A DNA stretch of 35,109 bases from Hydrogenothermaceae bacterium (GCA_015490675.1 WFXI01000236.1:1-35109); one strand, 5' to 3'; counted from the stretch's first letter, positions 19,633 to 26,231 are shown. Made by a program: numbers and translations. Notes: generated by a model not told the origin, from the letters alone.

Positions 19633-19798
19633 TTTTTCCCTCCTTTTCTTCTAGTTCTTTTAACATTTCTTTTATTTTTTGTATAGCTTCTTCTTTTGAT
19701 ACTTCAACCATTATAGTTCCAGTGTTATAAAAAAAACGCCTCCCTTCAGGGAGACTTTTAACATATTCTAAAGTTTTTTCTAATGTTTTTTTATCCAT
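19625..19798 (-). CDS. Miniature prefoldin subunit beta (57 aa, missed by the ORF track)
   Basis: ATG at 19798, TAA at 19627-19625. The protein begins MDKKTLEKTLEYVKSLPEGR and continues RFFYNTGTIMVEVSKEEAIQ and KIKEMLKELEEKEGKND. This aligns by eye with the centre of archaeal prefoldin beta: helix end LEEL-type, then a DAxVYKxxGxILI-type beta hairpin (here RRFFYNTGTIMVEV), then K/S-K-E/D-EAxxxLxEKxETLE. Archaeal beta subunits have about 120 residues with two long coiled-coil helices; here only about 13 residues precede and about 22 follow the hairpin. An in-frame TAA three codons upstream of the ATG and the overlap with yfdX downstream rule out a longer form without frameshift. It follows prefoldin alpha by 12 bases, which fits a heteromeric pair. 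Confidence 0.72.
   Translation of the reverse strand: MDKKTLEKTLEYVKSLPEGRRFFYNTGTIMVEVSKEEAIQKIKEMLKELEEKEGKND
19729..19755 (-). terminator. Terminator-like hairpin inside the mini-prefoldin beta gene
   Basis: On the minus strand GTCTCCC-TGAA-GGGAGGC forms a 7-bp stem (one G-U pair) with a four-base loop, followed by GTTTTTTTT. This is a textbook intrinsic terminator shape, yet it lies in codons 15-24 of the 57-aa ORF (SLPEGRRFF). It could reduce yfdX expression unless ribosomes translating the small ORF melt it. It may instead have been missed selection and be weak in vivo. Confidence 0.6.
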
Positions 19799-19810
19799 AG
19801 CTTTTTAACC

Positions 19811-20254
19811 TTACTTAGATTTTTTACCTTCTTCCTGACCTAATTCTTTAGTTCTTTGTAAAAGTTCTTCAGTTTTCTTATATGCTTCTGCAATAGCTTC
19901 CTCTAAACTTTGTCTTAAAGCCTCTAAAGCAGCAATTTGTGAAGCTATTTGTGTTAAAGCTTCATCATGTTTTAGTTCCGCAGATATGCCAGAACCTATT
20001 GAAATTATTACTTTTTCTGGGTCCTCAATTTTAGCTTCTATAGAAGCTATTGAACCTACAGGAATAATAATGTTTTTACCTTTACCCAGGTTTTTTAATG
20101 TTGCTAAAGTTTTAATAATATTTCTATACTCTGTGATTGTTTCATTAATCACAGTAATCTCAGCTCTTAAAGCTTCAATCTGAGCAATGTAACCTTTAAG
20201 CTCTTTGTTTAGGTCTTCCATTGTAGTGACCTTTTTTTCTTTTTTTTCTGCCAT
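19811..20254 (-). CDS. Prefoldin subunit alpha homologue
   Basis: 147 residues: N-terminal coiled-coil helix (about 12-57), two beta hairpins (about 61-95: IIIPVGSIASIEAKIEDPEK then VIISIGSGISAEL) and a C-terminal helix (96-140: DEALTQIASQIAALEALRQS onward). This is the architecture and much of the sequence of archaeal prefoldin alpha, where the corresponding stretch reads P-V/L-G-A-G..., a lysine/acid-rich strand and V/I-G-x-G. Prefoldin is an ATP-independent cytosolic chaperone of archaea and eukaryotes. The start follows a perfect AAAGGAGGT. A Lys/Glu leader and Lys/Glu tail flank the core. Its partner gene is 12 bases downstream. The plus-strand ORF 19986-20183 is a shadow. Confidence 0.8.
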   Translation of the reverse strand: MAEKKEKKVTTMEDLNKELKGYIAQIEALRAEITVINETITEYRNIIKTLATLKNLGKGKNIIIPVGSIASIEAKIEDPEKVIISIGSGISAELKHDEALTQIASQIAALEALRQSLEEAIAEAYKKTEELLQRTKELGQEEGKKSK

Positions 20255-20275
20255 GGCAGTTTACCTCCTTTATTT

Positions 20276-21001
20276 TTATAAAGTTTTTTTCAATTCTGAC
20301 CAACCTGTTGTTTGCTTTTCTCTAGGTAAATAAAGGATGTATCTTGGTCTAATGTCTATATGGTGTTCTTTTAAGAATTTTTCTCTAATTTCTTTTATTC
20401 TCCAGAAATATAAAAGAGTCCCCTTATAGTGATTTTCTGTCCAAAGACCTATCCTAAGTGGAATCTCCCAGTTTTTCATTTCTGAAATTAATGGTGCATA
20501 AAAATTTTCTGCAAGAGGATGGTCTTTTAGCATAGACTTTTCCATATGGGCAAGACCCTCGGCATATGAATGAGCTATAGCTTTTAATTTTTCTATGTCT
20601 TCTACCTCTATTTCCACTTCTAAAGTATCTTGATAGATTTCTGTTTTAAATCCTTTTACATCTATCCAGTCTTTTAAATCAAAAACTTCAATATATTCTT
20701 CTTTTATTTTTTCTGGATTTAGATAAATTTTTTCCTGAATTTTAAGACTTTTGAAAACTGGATACTTATCAAAGACAATTTTCCTTATTTCTTTTACTAC
20801 TTCTTTAGGATTTAAATTTTTATCTAGTAAATACTTTTTTACCTTATTTTCTATTTCTTTATCTTTTTTGATATAGTAATAAATACCTGCTGATTTTAAA
20901 GCTCCTTCAATTACATTTGAAGGAATAAAAGGTCTCCCTTCTTCATCTCTAGGGAAACCTTTTCTGTCAAAAACAAAAGGTGTCCAGTTTAAAAGATACA
21001 T
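20276..21001 (-). CDS. RAMP-like protein (Csm5-like features), function unknown
   Basis: 241 residues, no signal peptide. The N-terminus reads like a RAMP (repeat-associated mysterious protein) ferredoxin-like domain: a first strand, then FIPSNVIEGALKSAGIYYY (residues 25-43), where Csm5 and other RAMPs have a P-G-S-S-I-K-G-A-L-R helix. Near the end, IPLRIGLWTENHYKGTLL (180-197) resembles the L-R-x-G...K-T region of Csm5, and PRYILYLPREKQTTGWSEL (219-237) resembles the C-terminal G-W motif of Csm5. The Ser-Ser-x-K-G-x-x-R residues that touch RNA in true RAMPs are only partly kept (no Arg after the helix). No CRISPR array, Cas10 or Cas6 is visible in the window. GGGGAGG precedes the start. The family call is tentative. 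Confidence 0.5.
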   Translation of the reverse strand: MYLLNWTPFVFDRKGFPRDEEGRPFIPSNVIEGALKSAGIYYYIKKDKEIENKVKKYLLDKNLNPKEVVKEIRKIVFDKYPVFKSLKIQEKIYLNPEKIKEEYIEVFDLKDWIDVKGFKTEIYQDTLEVEIEVEDIEKLKAIAHSYAEGLAHMEKSMLKDHPLAENFYAPLISEMKNWEIPLRIGLWTENHYKGTLLYFWRIKEIREKFLKEHHIDIRPRYILYLPREKQTTGWSELKKTL

Positions 21002-21016
21002 ACTAATCCTCCCCCC

Positions 21017-21709
21017 TTACTTAAATGCTGCCAGTAATTTGTCTGCTTTTTCTGCAATGTTAATGTCAAATAGTGCTATTGTTGGAAGTAACCAAGAAAC
21101 TCTAAATCTTGCATCCCCATCTTTGTTTTCTCCCCAGTAAGATAAAGCAACCCTTCCAAATCCTGCGTCTTCTTCTACATCTTTCGCCCCTCTTAAAAAT
21201 CTTCTAGCAACATTTGGAAGTTGTTCATAAGGTACTGGCTTTCCCTCTTGTCCCCTTTGTTTTACTAACTCTGTAGCAGTTCCTACATTTCTAACAGCCT
21301 CTATTAAGTGATGTAACTTGTGTTTTTTGAAGTAAGTTAATAAAATGGCTCCTGCAGGTACTCTTAGAATTTCTATATTACTATCTCCCTCCCTTAATTC
21401 TCCAATTAAATACGCTTTCCCTTCAAACATTTCAATATGAGCAAAAATTTTTTTGTTTTTGGGAAGTTCATGGATTATTTCTTCTACTTCATATTTAATT
21501 TCTTCTTCTTCGTATTTATCCCCCACATTCCTTTTACCTGTCTCTGCCGTAAAGAAAGTAGCTTCTCCATCTTTTTTTCCAAATAAAAGGTCAAACCCCC
21601 ATCTTTTCAAAGCTTTGAGTTTAAATTCTCTTTCTTTTTCAGGTTGCCCTAATGTTTCAAAAACAAGTGTGTTAATAGCCTGTAATTCTCTAAGTTGAAA
21701 TAAATCCAA
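21017..21709 (-). CDS. Unrecognised protein, first gene of the prefoldin/YfdX operon
   Basis: 230 residues starting at TTG 21709, five bases after GGAGGG; no in-frame ATG fits better. I do not recognise the family. No signal peptide. After a helical start ([20 protein letters not shown]) comes a beta-rich, strongly charged middle ([20 protein letters not shown]). The part [16 protein letters not shown] (112-127), then a helix, then AGFGRVAL (182-189) recalls the x-V-P-A-G and G-F-G-R elements in C-terminal halves of RAMP proteins. If true, it and the next gene would be two diverged RAMP-type subunits. The product could equally be an unrelated fold. The downstream RAMP-like gene starts 15 bases after its stop. 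Confidence 0.55.
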   Translation of the reverse strand: MDLFQLRELQAINTLVFETLGQPEKEREFKLKALKRWGFDLLFGKKDGEATFFTAETGKRNVGDKYEEEEIKYEVEEIIHELPKNKKIFAHIEMFEGKAYLIGELREGDSNIEILRVPAGAILLTYFKKHKLHHLIEAVRNVGTATELVKQRGQEGKPVPYEQLPNVARRFLRGAKDVEEDAGFGRVALSYWGENKDGDARFRVSWLLPTIALFDINIAEKADKLLAAFK

Positions 21710-21752
21710 TTTTTCCCTCCATTTTATTAAATTTTATAAAAGTTATTATATA

Positions 21753-21785
21753 TTTATAATTTATTTCTAATAATATTTTTGTCAA
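21753..21785 (-). promoter_or_regulatory. Candidate promoter of the prefoldin/YfdX operon
   Basis: On the minus strand a perfect TTGACA (21785-21780) lies about 70 bases upstream of the first start codon. The clearest -10 candidate is TATAAA (21758-21753), but the spacer would be 21 bases; AATTAT at an 18-base spacing is the alternative. The region between the upstream terminator and this operon is where the promoter must lie. Confidence 0.45.
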
Positions 21786-21820
21786 GTAATTTTAGTAATA
21801 TATACTAAATTTGTATTTGC

Positions 21821-21850
21821 AAATAAAAAAAGCCTGCACAAGGCAGGCTT
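21821..21850 (-). terminator. Intrinsic terminator after the cytochrome gene
   Basis: AAGCCTGC-ACAAG-GCAGGCTT is a perfect 8-bp hairpin about 30 bases past the stop of the dihaem cytochrome. On the minus strand it is followed by TTTTATTT, as expected of an intrinsic terminator. It separates the porin-cytochrome operon from the prefoldin/YfdX operon. Confidence 0.88.
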
Positions 21851-21881
21851 AAATTAGTAGGATTAGCAGGAGCAGGGAGGT

Positions 21882-23912
21882 CTATTTTTGAAGTTTAGAA
21901 TTTAAGTAAAAATCTAGGAGGGTTTTAAATACTGCTACAAGTTGTTTTTCCTCTAACCCTGGGCCTGAAAGTTTTAGGTTATAAAAATCCTCACCTTCTA
22001 AAGAGTTTCCTCCATCTTTTGTTCCAAAAGCTTTATCAAATAAATCTCTACCATAAACAAACTGTTGTGTTAAAACAACCTGTAGATATCTTCCATCAAG
22101 GCCATAAGCTCTATCTTTAGAAGGCATAAAAAGAGATTGCTTTATAGCATTGTTGTTATCTAGATATCCTATCAGATTTTTGTTAGTAAGAATGTTAGTA
22201 GAAGATGTTATTTTTAGATATTCTTTAGCTATATTAAAATCCAAGTTCCCATTTGAGCTAATACATTGATTATTCGTAGAATCATAAGTAACATATCCTA
22301 GTATTCTACAAATACCCTCATTGTTACTTCTAAAATGGTCTATTCCATTTGTCATTGTAAAGTAGAGTTGATATTCTCCATAATCTTTAGGGTCATACTG
22401 CCCTGCTATTAGTCCTAAGTATCCTGAGGCATTCCCATCTTCAATCTGGTTTAGCTTATCAGCCCAGTATTTAATATCATATACATCACTATTGTATCCA
22501 TAATTTGTATCTTTCCAACCTGCAGATTTTGGTAATTTTCTCCAGTAAGAAAATGTGTTATCAACTGTTCCACTTATAGCTCCGTGGCAAGCTATACAGA
22601 ATGCCATTTCTTCTTCTGTTTGAGGTCTTAAATTACCGTTTTTATCCTCTATCCATCCTCCCATTAACCAGGTATCAGGGTCATTTGGCATTAAACCATT
22701 ATCGTAAGGTTTATATGCCAATTCTTCACCTTCTTCTCCTTCCTCAGGAGGATTACTTAAATCTTGCATAGCAATTTTTTTCATATATCTAAATTCTTTT
22801 AATTGTCCTGTTTTTCCTGCAAGTTGTGGATTGTTTTGCCAATCAGGGTCTATATAATAAACAGGATGAGCAAATTCTGTTCCTACAGGATAAAGCCCAA
22901 CTTTTTCGAAGCCTTTATATTGCCATACCTGTATATTAGAAGCATCTCCTACATAATAATCTGGAACCTGTAAAAATTTAATCCCATCTGCTAAAACCTG
23001 ATATTTAATTCTATATTTATCTAATATTTGTGTATTTAGTGTCTCTACTTCGCAGTTATCTGTTACTTGTTTAATGGTACATTCTAAAATAGCAAGGTTA
23101 ACTTTGTATATGTCTTTATTATAGATACCGTTTTCTTTTCTAAATTTTTCAGGAAGTCTTATCATTGCTGAATCAAGTCTTCCATTTGTAGGGAAAAATC
23201 CTGGAAAATGTTTCCAGTCATAGGCTCTCCACCAAGTATTTGTAGTATTATCATGAGTTGTTTCTGAAGTGTAAATAAACCCTTCATTATCTATGTAGTT
23301 TGTTTTTACAAAGGAAGTTCCATTCCATTTATAAAGTGGTGGCATATCTAATTTATATTTTCCAAGACCAATAGGATTATCACTTCCAAGATATAGACCT
23401 TGATTATATGCACTTTCCCAGTTGTTTTTCCTAATCCAATTATCAATAGAAACTATTTTGTTATCTTTGTTATCTTTAACCTGTTTATTTACTAAATCTA
23501 ATTCTGTCCATTTTTTACCATTTGCTAAAATTTTCTCTATTGTTTTTTCTGGTGATACAGCATTTAACCAGGGATTATCATTTGCAGGAAACCTGAGCCA
23601 GTTAATCTGGTTCTCCCAGTCTCCAGCATTATCTACAGGTGTATTTCCTGCATTATGACAAACATAACAAGGATTAGCAAATGCTTCTCCTGTTTTTGCT
23701 TTTCCTGTATCCGTATAACACTCTAATGGTATATATGCTGTTGGATTTTTATATTTTGTAAACCAAGGAAAACCTGCTATCAATCTTGGTGATAAATCTT
23801 TATCTGCATCATATTCACCTACAGGGTCAGATACATCAACTCCTCCAATGTTACAACCTGTAATAAATAACGGTAAAACTAATAAAGCTGACAAACTTTT
23901 TTTAATTGTCAT
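21882..23912 (-). CDS. Dihaem c-type cytochrome lipoprotein
   Basis: 676 residues. A lipoprotein signal peptide ends in the lipobox FITGC (Cys20), so the mature protein is membrane-anchored on the outer face of a membrane. Two haem-binding motifs are present, CYVCH (82-86) and CIACH (439-443), each with the covalent CXXCH pattern. The long linker between them is rich in Asn, Trp and Tyr (for example GFPWFTKYKNPTAY, LMGGWIEDKNGNLRP). I do not recognise a catalytic family such as dihaem peroxidase. Its ATG overlaps the end of the DUF2325-like gene by 11 bases, and the gene ends at a strong terminator, so it is the last gene of the porin operon. A role in periplasmic or outer-membrane electron transfer is inference. 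Confidence 0.8.
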   Translation of the reverse strand: MTIKKSLSALLVLPLFITGCNIGGVDVSDPVGEYDADKDLSPRLIAGFPWFTKYKNPTAYIPLECYTDTGKAKTGEAFANPCYVCHNAGNTPVDNAGDWENQINWLRFPANDNPWLNAVSPEKTIEKILANGKKWTELDLVNKQVKDNKDNKIVSIDNWIRKNNWESAYNQGLYLGSDNPIGLGKYKLDMPPLYKWNGTSFVKTNYIDNEGFIYTSETTHDNTTNTWWRAYDWKHFPGFFPTNGRLDSAMIRLPEKFRKENGIYNKDIYKVNLAILECTIKQVTDNCEVETLNTQILDKYRIKYQVLADGIKFLQVPDYYVGDASNIQVWQYKGFEKVGLYPVGTEFAHPVYYIDPDWQNNPQLAGKTGQLKEFRYMKKIAMQDLSNPPEEGEEGEELAYKPYDNGLMPNDPDTWLMGGWIEDKNGNLRPQTEEEMAFCIACHGAISGTVDNTFSYWRKLPKSAGWKDTNYGYNSDVYDIKYWADKLNQIEDGNASGYLGLIAGQYDPKDYGEYQLYFTMTNGIDHFRSNNEGICRILGYVTYDSTNNQCISSNGNLDFNIAKEYLKITSSTNILTNKNLIGYLDNNNAIKQSLFMPSKDRAYGLDGRYLQVVLTQQFVYGRDLFDKAFGTKDGGNSLEGEDFYNLKLSGPGLEEKQLVAVFKTLLDFYLNSKLQK

Positions 23913-24252
23913 TCTGCCTTCCCCCAGCTTGATAAATTTTACAGTTTTCTTTCAAAGAACAGCTATCACAAAGATAACTACACATATTTATTGTGTCCTT
24001 AAAACTTGAAATACTACTTTTATGACATAAAAAGAGAGGGATACCCCTCTCTTTAGAAACTGTTTTGGCAACTTTTGCAGTGTTGTGGTTTATATTTGAT
24101 GTTATTAACACAATAGCGTCTGAACTTTCTAATATACTCCATATATCTGGATGAGATTTAAAGATAAACTTTGCTTTTAAGCCTTTTTGTTTACAAATTT
24201 TGCTGTATTCCTTTTTTAACTTTGATAAACCTCCTAAAACTGTTACTGTCAT
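23902..24252 (-). CDS. DUF2325-family protein with extra cysteine cluster
   Basis: 116 residues, cytosolic. MTVTVLGGLSKLKKEY, SDAIVLITSNINHNTAKVAKTVSKERGIPLFLCH is the DUF2325 pattern (G-G start, D-A-V/I then S/T-x-x-x-x-H, then K...G-x-P). The usual domain ends near residue 85; here a tail carries four cysteines, Cys91, Cys95, Cys98 and Cys104 (CSYLCDSCSLKENC), spaced like ligands for a metal or Fe-S cluster. The role of DUF2325 is unknown; members accompany redox and anaerobic respiration genes. Placed between an outer-membrane porin and an exported cytochrome, it could be a redox or metal-responsive partner; that is inference. Confidence 0.7.
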   Translation of the reverse strand: MTVTVLGGLSKLKKEYSKICKQKGLKAKFIFKSHPDIWSILESSDAIVLITSNINHNTAKVAKTVSKERGIPLFLCHKSSISSFKDTINMCSYLCDSCSLKENCKIYQAGGRQNDN

Positions 24253-24266
24253 TTTTGTTACCTCTA

Positions 24267-24285
24267 GGCTTTAGAATATAAAGCC
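24267..24285 (-). other. Intercistronic hairpin over the porin stop codon
   Basis: GGCTTTA-TATTC-TAAAGCC on the minus strand is a perfect 7-bp stem that includes the final codons and TAA of the porin gene and lies 14 bases before the downstream ATG. It is followed by TAGAGGTAACAAAA, not a U tract, so it is not an ordinary terminator. Such hairpins may protect the upstream mRNA from 3' exonucleases and set a porin-to-downstream expression ratio. Confidence 0.5.
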
Positions 24286-25539
24286 CATTCCTAGTTCAAA
24301 CACATCAGGTTCTCCACCACCTTTGTTATCCCTAAACTGATAGTCTGCTTTTAAGATGATGTTAGGGTGTGGTTTAAAGTTGAATCCTACCGTCCAGATT
24401 GTTTTGTCATTTGTTTTATCTGCTGTAAAGCCTGCAGGAACCTTTTCTTGAGTATTAAATCTTTCATATCTTACAAATATTGGAAGTGCAAATTTTTCGT
24501 TTTTTGTAATTAAAGGAAATACATCATAGGCTAAATTTACATAGTATCCATATACTTCCTTACCTATTGTTTGACCTAATGCAGTTGAAATTTTATCTGC
24601 ATCAGATAAGTATCCTTTTACATAAAGTCCTGTAACTTCAAAGTCTTTCCAGTTATATCTCAAGTGAATATCATACATTTGAACTGTTCCGTCTATTTTG
24701 TTTCCACTTGCATCAGTATCTCCTTGTCCAGAGTTTCCTCTATATGCAGAAATACCAGCCATTAATCCATCTATTCCTGTGTAATCAAATCTTCCAACTA
24801 TAGCCAAGTCTTCAGCATAAGCTTTTCCACCACCTTGTCTTCCACCTTTCACCCAGCTATCAGAAGAAAATCCTTTCGTAGTATTGTAATAAAAGCCATT
24901 CACAATACCTAAATAATAGGTAAAGTTATCAGCCGTACTAAACAGCATTATTCCATTTTCGTTCCATGTGGAAGGTATAATTTTTGTTTCAACTTCTGGT
25001 CTGTTTACTGAGTTAAAGAATATAGGTTCGTGTAGTAAGTTTGTTACACCTAAAGGTATAAGCTGGTTTCCTATTCTTATATTGAAATAGTCATTGAATA
25101 AAAGGTCTATATATAAAAACTCAACTTTTACTTCATCAGTATGTTCAAACTCAATTTCAGAGTTTAAAACTATGTTGTCTGTGAACTTATAACCTATATA
25201 TGGAATAAATCTATATGTGTCTGTCATATCTTTTTTTGTTGAACTTTGCCAGTTTTGGTAAATAATCTCACCATAACCACCTATAGATAAACCCTTTGGA
25301 GAAAAGTAAACTTTAGAAGCTGCATATCCCATACCTGCGAACTGTTGTTGCCTTAATTCAGGTATTGCAACTTGTTCTTTTAAATCTGCAATTTCGTCAA
25401 TTAGAAGTTGGTTCTTTTCCTCTAGAGCTTCTATTCTTTTTTTAAGTTCTTCTATAGTTACATCTGTAGAAGCTAAAGTTGTTGTAACTGTTGCTGTAGT
25501 AGCTAATGCTGTTAAAGCTAAGCTTGCCAATTTTTTCAT
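24271..25539 (-). CDS. Outer-membrane porin with N-terminal coiled coil
   Basis: 422 residues. Signal peptide MKKLASLALTALATTATVTTTLA; then a heptad coiled coil (TIEELKKRIEALEEKNQLLIDEIADLKEQV); then a beta-barrel region of alternating polar and aromatic residues (for example LSIGGYGEIIYQNW, FVRYERFNTQE, TVGFNFKPHPNIILKADYQFRDN) ending in a C-terminal Phe (LGMGFIF), the BAM recognition signal. It is like the Gram-negative porins of the phosphate-selective/OprO-like type; the substrate is unknown. Ribosome-binding site AAAGGAGGTTTATAG. First gene of the operon and divergent from the FMN-binding gene. Confidence 0.8.
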   Translation of the reverse strand: MKKLASLALTALATTATVTTTLASTDVTIEELKKRIEALEEKNQLLIDEIADLKEQVAIPELRQQQFAGMGYAASKVYFSPKGLSIGGYGEIIYQNWQSSTKKDMTDTYRFIPYIGYKFTDNIVLNSEIEFEHTDEVKVEFLYIDLLFNDYFNIRIGNQLIPLGVTNLLHEPIFFNSVNRPEVETKIIPSTWNENGIMLFSTADNFTYYLGIVNGFYYNTTKGFSSDSWVKGGRQGGGKAYAEDLAIVGRFDYTGIDGLMAGISAYRGNSGQGDTDASGNKIDGTVQMYDIHLRYNWKDFEVTGLYVKGYLSDADKISTALGQTIGKEVYGYYVNLAYDVFPLITKNEKFALPIFVRYERFNTQEKVPAGFTADKTNDKTIWTVGFNFKPHPNIILKADYQFRDNKGGGEPDVFELGMGFIF

Positions 25540-25616
25540 CTATAAACCTCCTTTTTGATATTTAGTCTCAATTTCAATTTTGAAGTATAATATAGAAAAA
25601 AGAAACACTTGTTTTT

Positions 25617-25641
25617 ATGATAATAAAGGCTTGTTTATCAT
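25617..25641. promoter_or_regulatory. Inverted repeat between the divergent porin and FMN-binding genes
   Basis: ATGATAA-(11)-TTATCAT is a perfect 7-bp inverted repeat, 78 bases from the porin ATG and 54 bases from the FMN-gene start. It lies just upstream of a TATATTATACT -10-like element on the minus strand and TATATTAT on the plus strand; neither has a good -35, which suits activation by a protein bound at this repeat. This is inference from spacing. Confidence 0.4.
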
Positions 25642-25694
25642 ATTTTTTGCTGTTGTCAGATATATTATGGAAAAAAATAGAAGGAGGAAGTTAG

Positions 25695-26231
25695 TTGAAA
25701 ATAATAAAAGCCTTATTTGTTTCTGTATTAACTATTTTTAGTTTTTCATTTGCAATGTTACTAATAAAACCTGAAGAGGCAGTAAAAGAAGTTTTCCCAG
25801 ATGCAAAAATAGAAAAGAAAAACATTCTAATTACAAGAGCTAAAAAAGCTAAAATTTCTAAAATAACCAAAAAACCTTTAAAGTCCTCTATATTTACAGC
25901 ATATATAGCAAGGAAAAATGGAAAAGTAATTGGATATGCATTACTTCATTCCCATAGAATTAGGACAAAAAATGAAGTTGCATTAATATCTTTTGATAAA
26001 GATTGTAATGTGATAGATACAGAAATTATAGCTTTTTATGAACCTCCAGAATACATTCCATCAGACAAATGGCAGAAAAACTTTGAAGGTAAGAATAAAG
26101 ATAACCTCCCTGTTTTAAGACAAAATATACCAAACATTACTGGAGCAACCCTTTCTACACAGGGTTTAACGACAGGTGTTAGAGAAGCTATTGCAATTTG
26201 CGAAGTTGTTTTAAAGGAGCAATTTAAATGA
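25695..26231 (+). CDS. Exported FMN-binding-domain protein
   Basis: 178 residues starting at TTG after GAAGGAGGAAGTTAG. Residues 1-20 are a signal peptide or anchor (KIIKALFVSVLTIFSFSFA). The FMN_bind domain runs from about 60 to 175, with NGKVIGYALL, SFDKDCNVIDTEIIAFYEPP and PNITGATLSTQGLTTGVREAI. ITGAT matches the flavinylation signal D-x-x-(S/T)-G-A-T in which ApbE links FMN to the last Thr (Thr152), except that the Asp is replaced by Pro146. Relatives include RnfG/NqrC and electron-transfer modules. The next gene starts inside its stop, and the cotranscribed pair are membrane proteins, so an extracytosolic flavin electron-transfer role is likely. Confidence 0.82.
   Translation: MKIIKALFVSVLTIFSFSFAMLLIKPEEAVKEVFPDAKIEKKNILITRAKKAKISKITKKPLKSSIFTAYIARKNGKVIGYALLHSHRIRTKNEVALISFDKDCNVIDTEIIAFYEPPEYIPSDKWQKNFEGKNKDNLPVLRQNIPNITGATLSTQGLTTGVREAIAICEVVLKEQFK

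Noticed and set aside
21453-21698. 81-aa plus-strand ORF within the first operon gene
   Set aside because: Serine-rich antisense translation without a ribosome-binding site, embedded in a gene with good start signals on the other strand.
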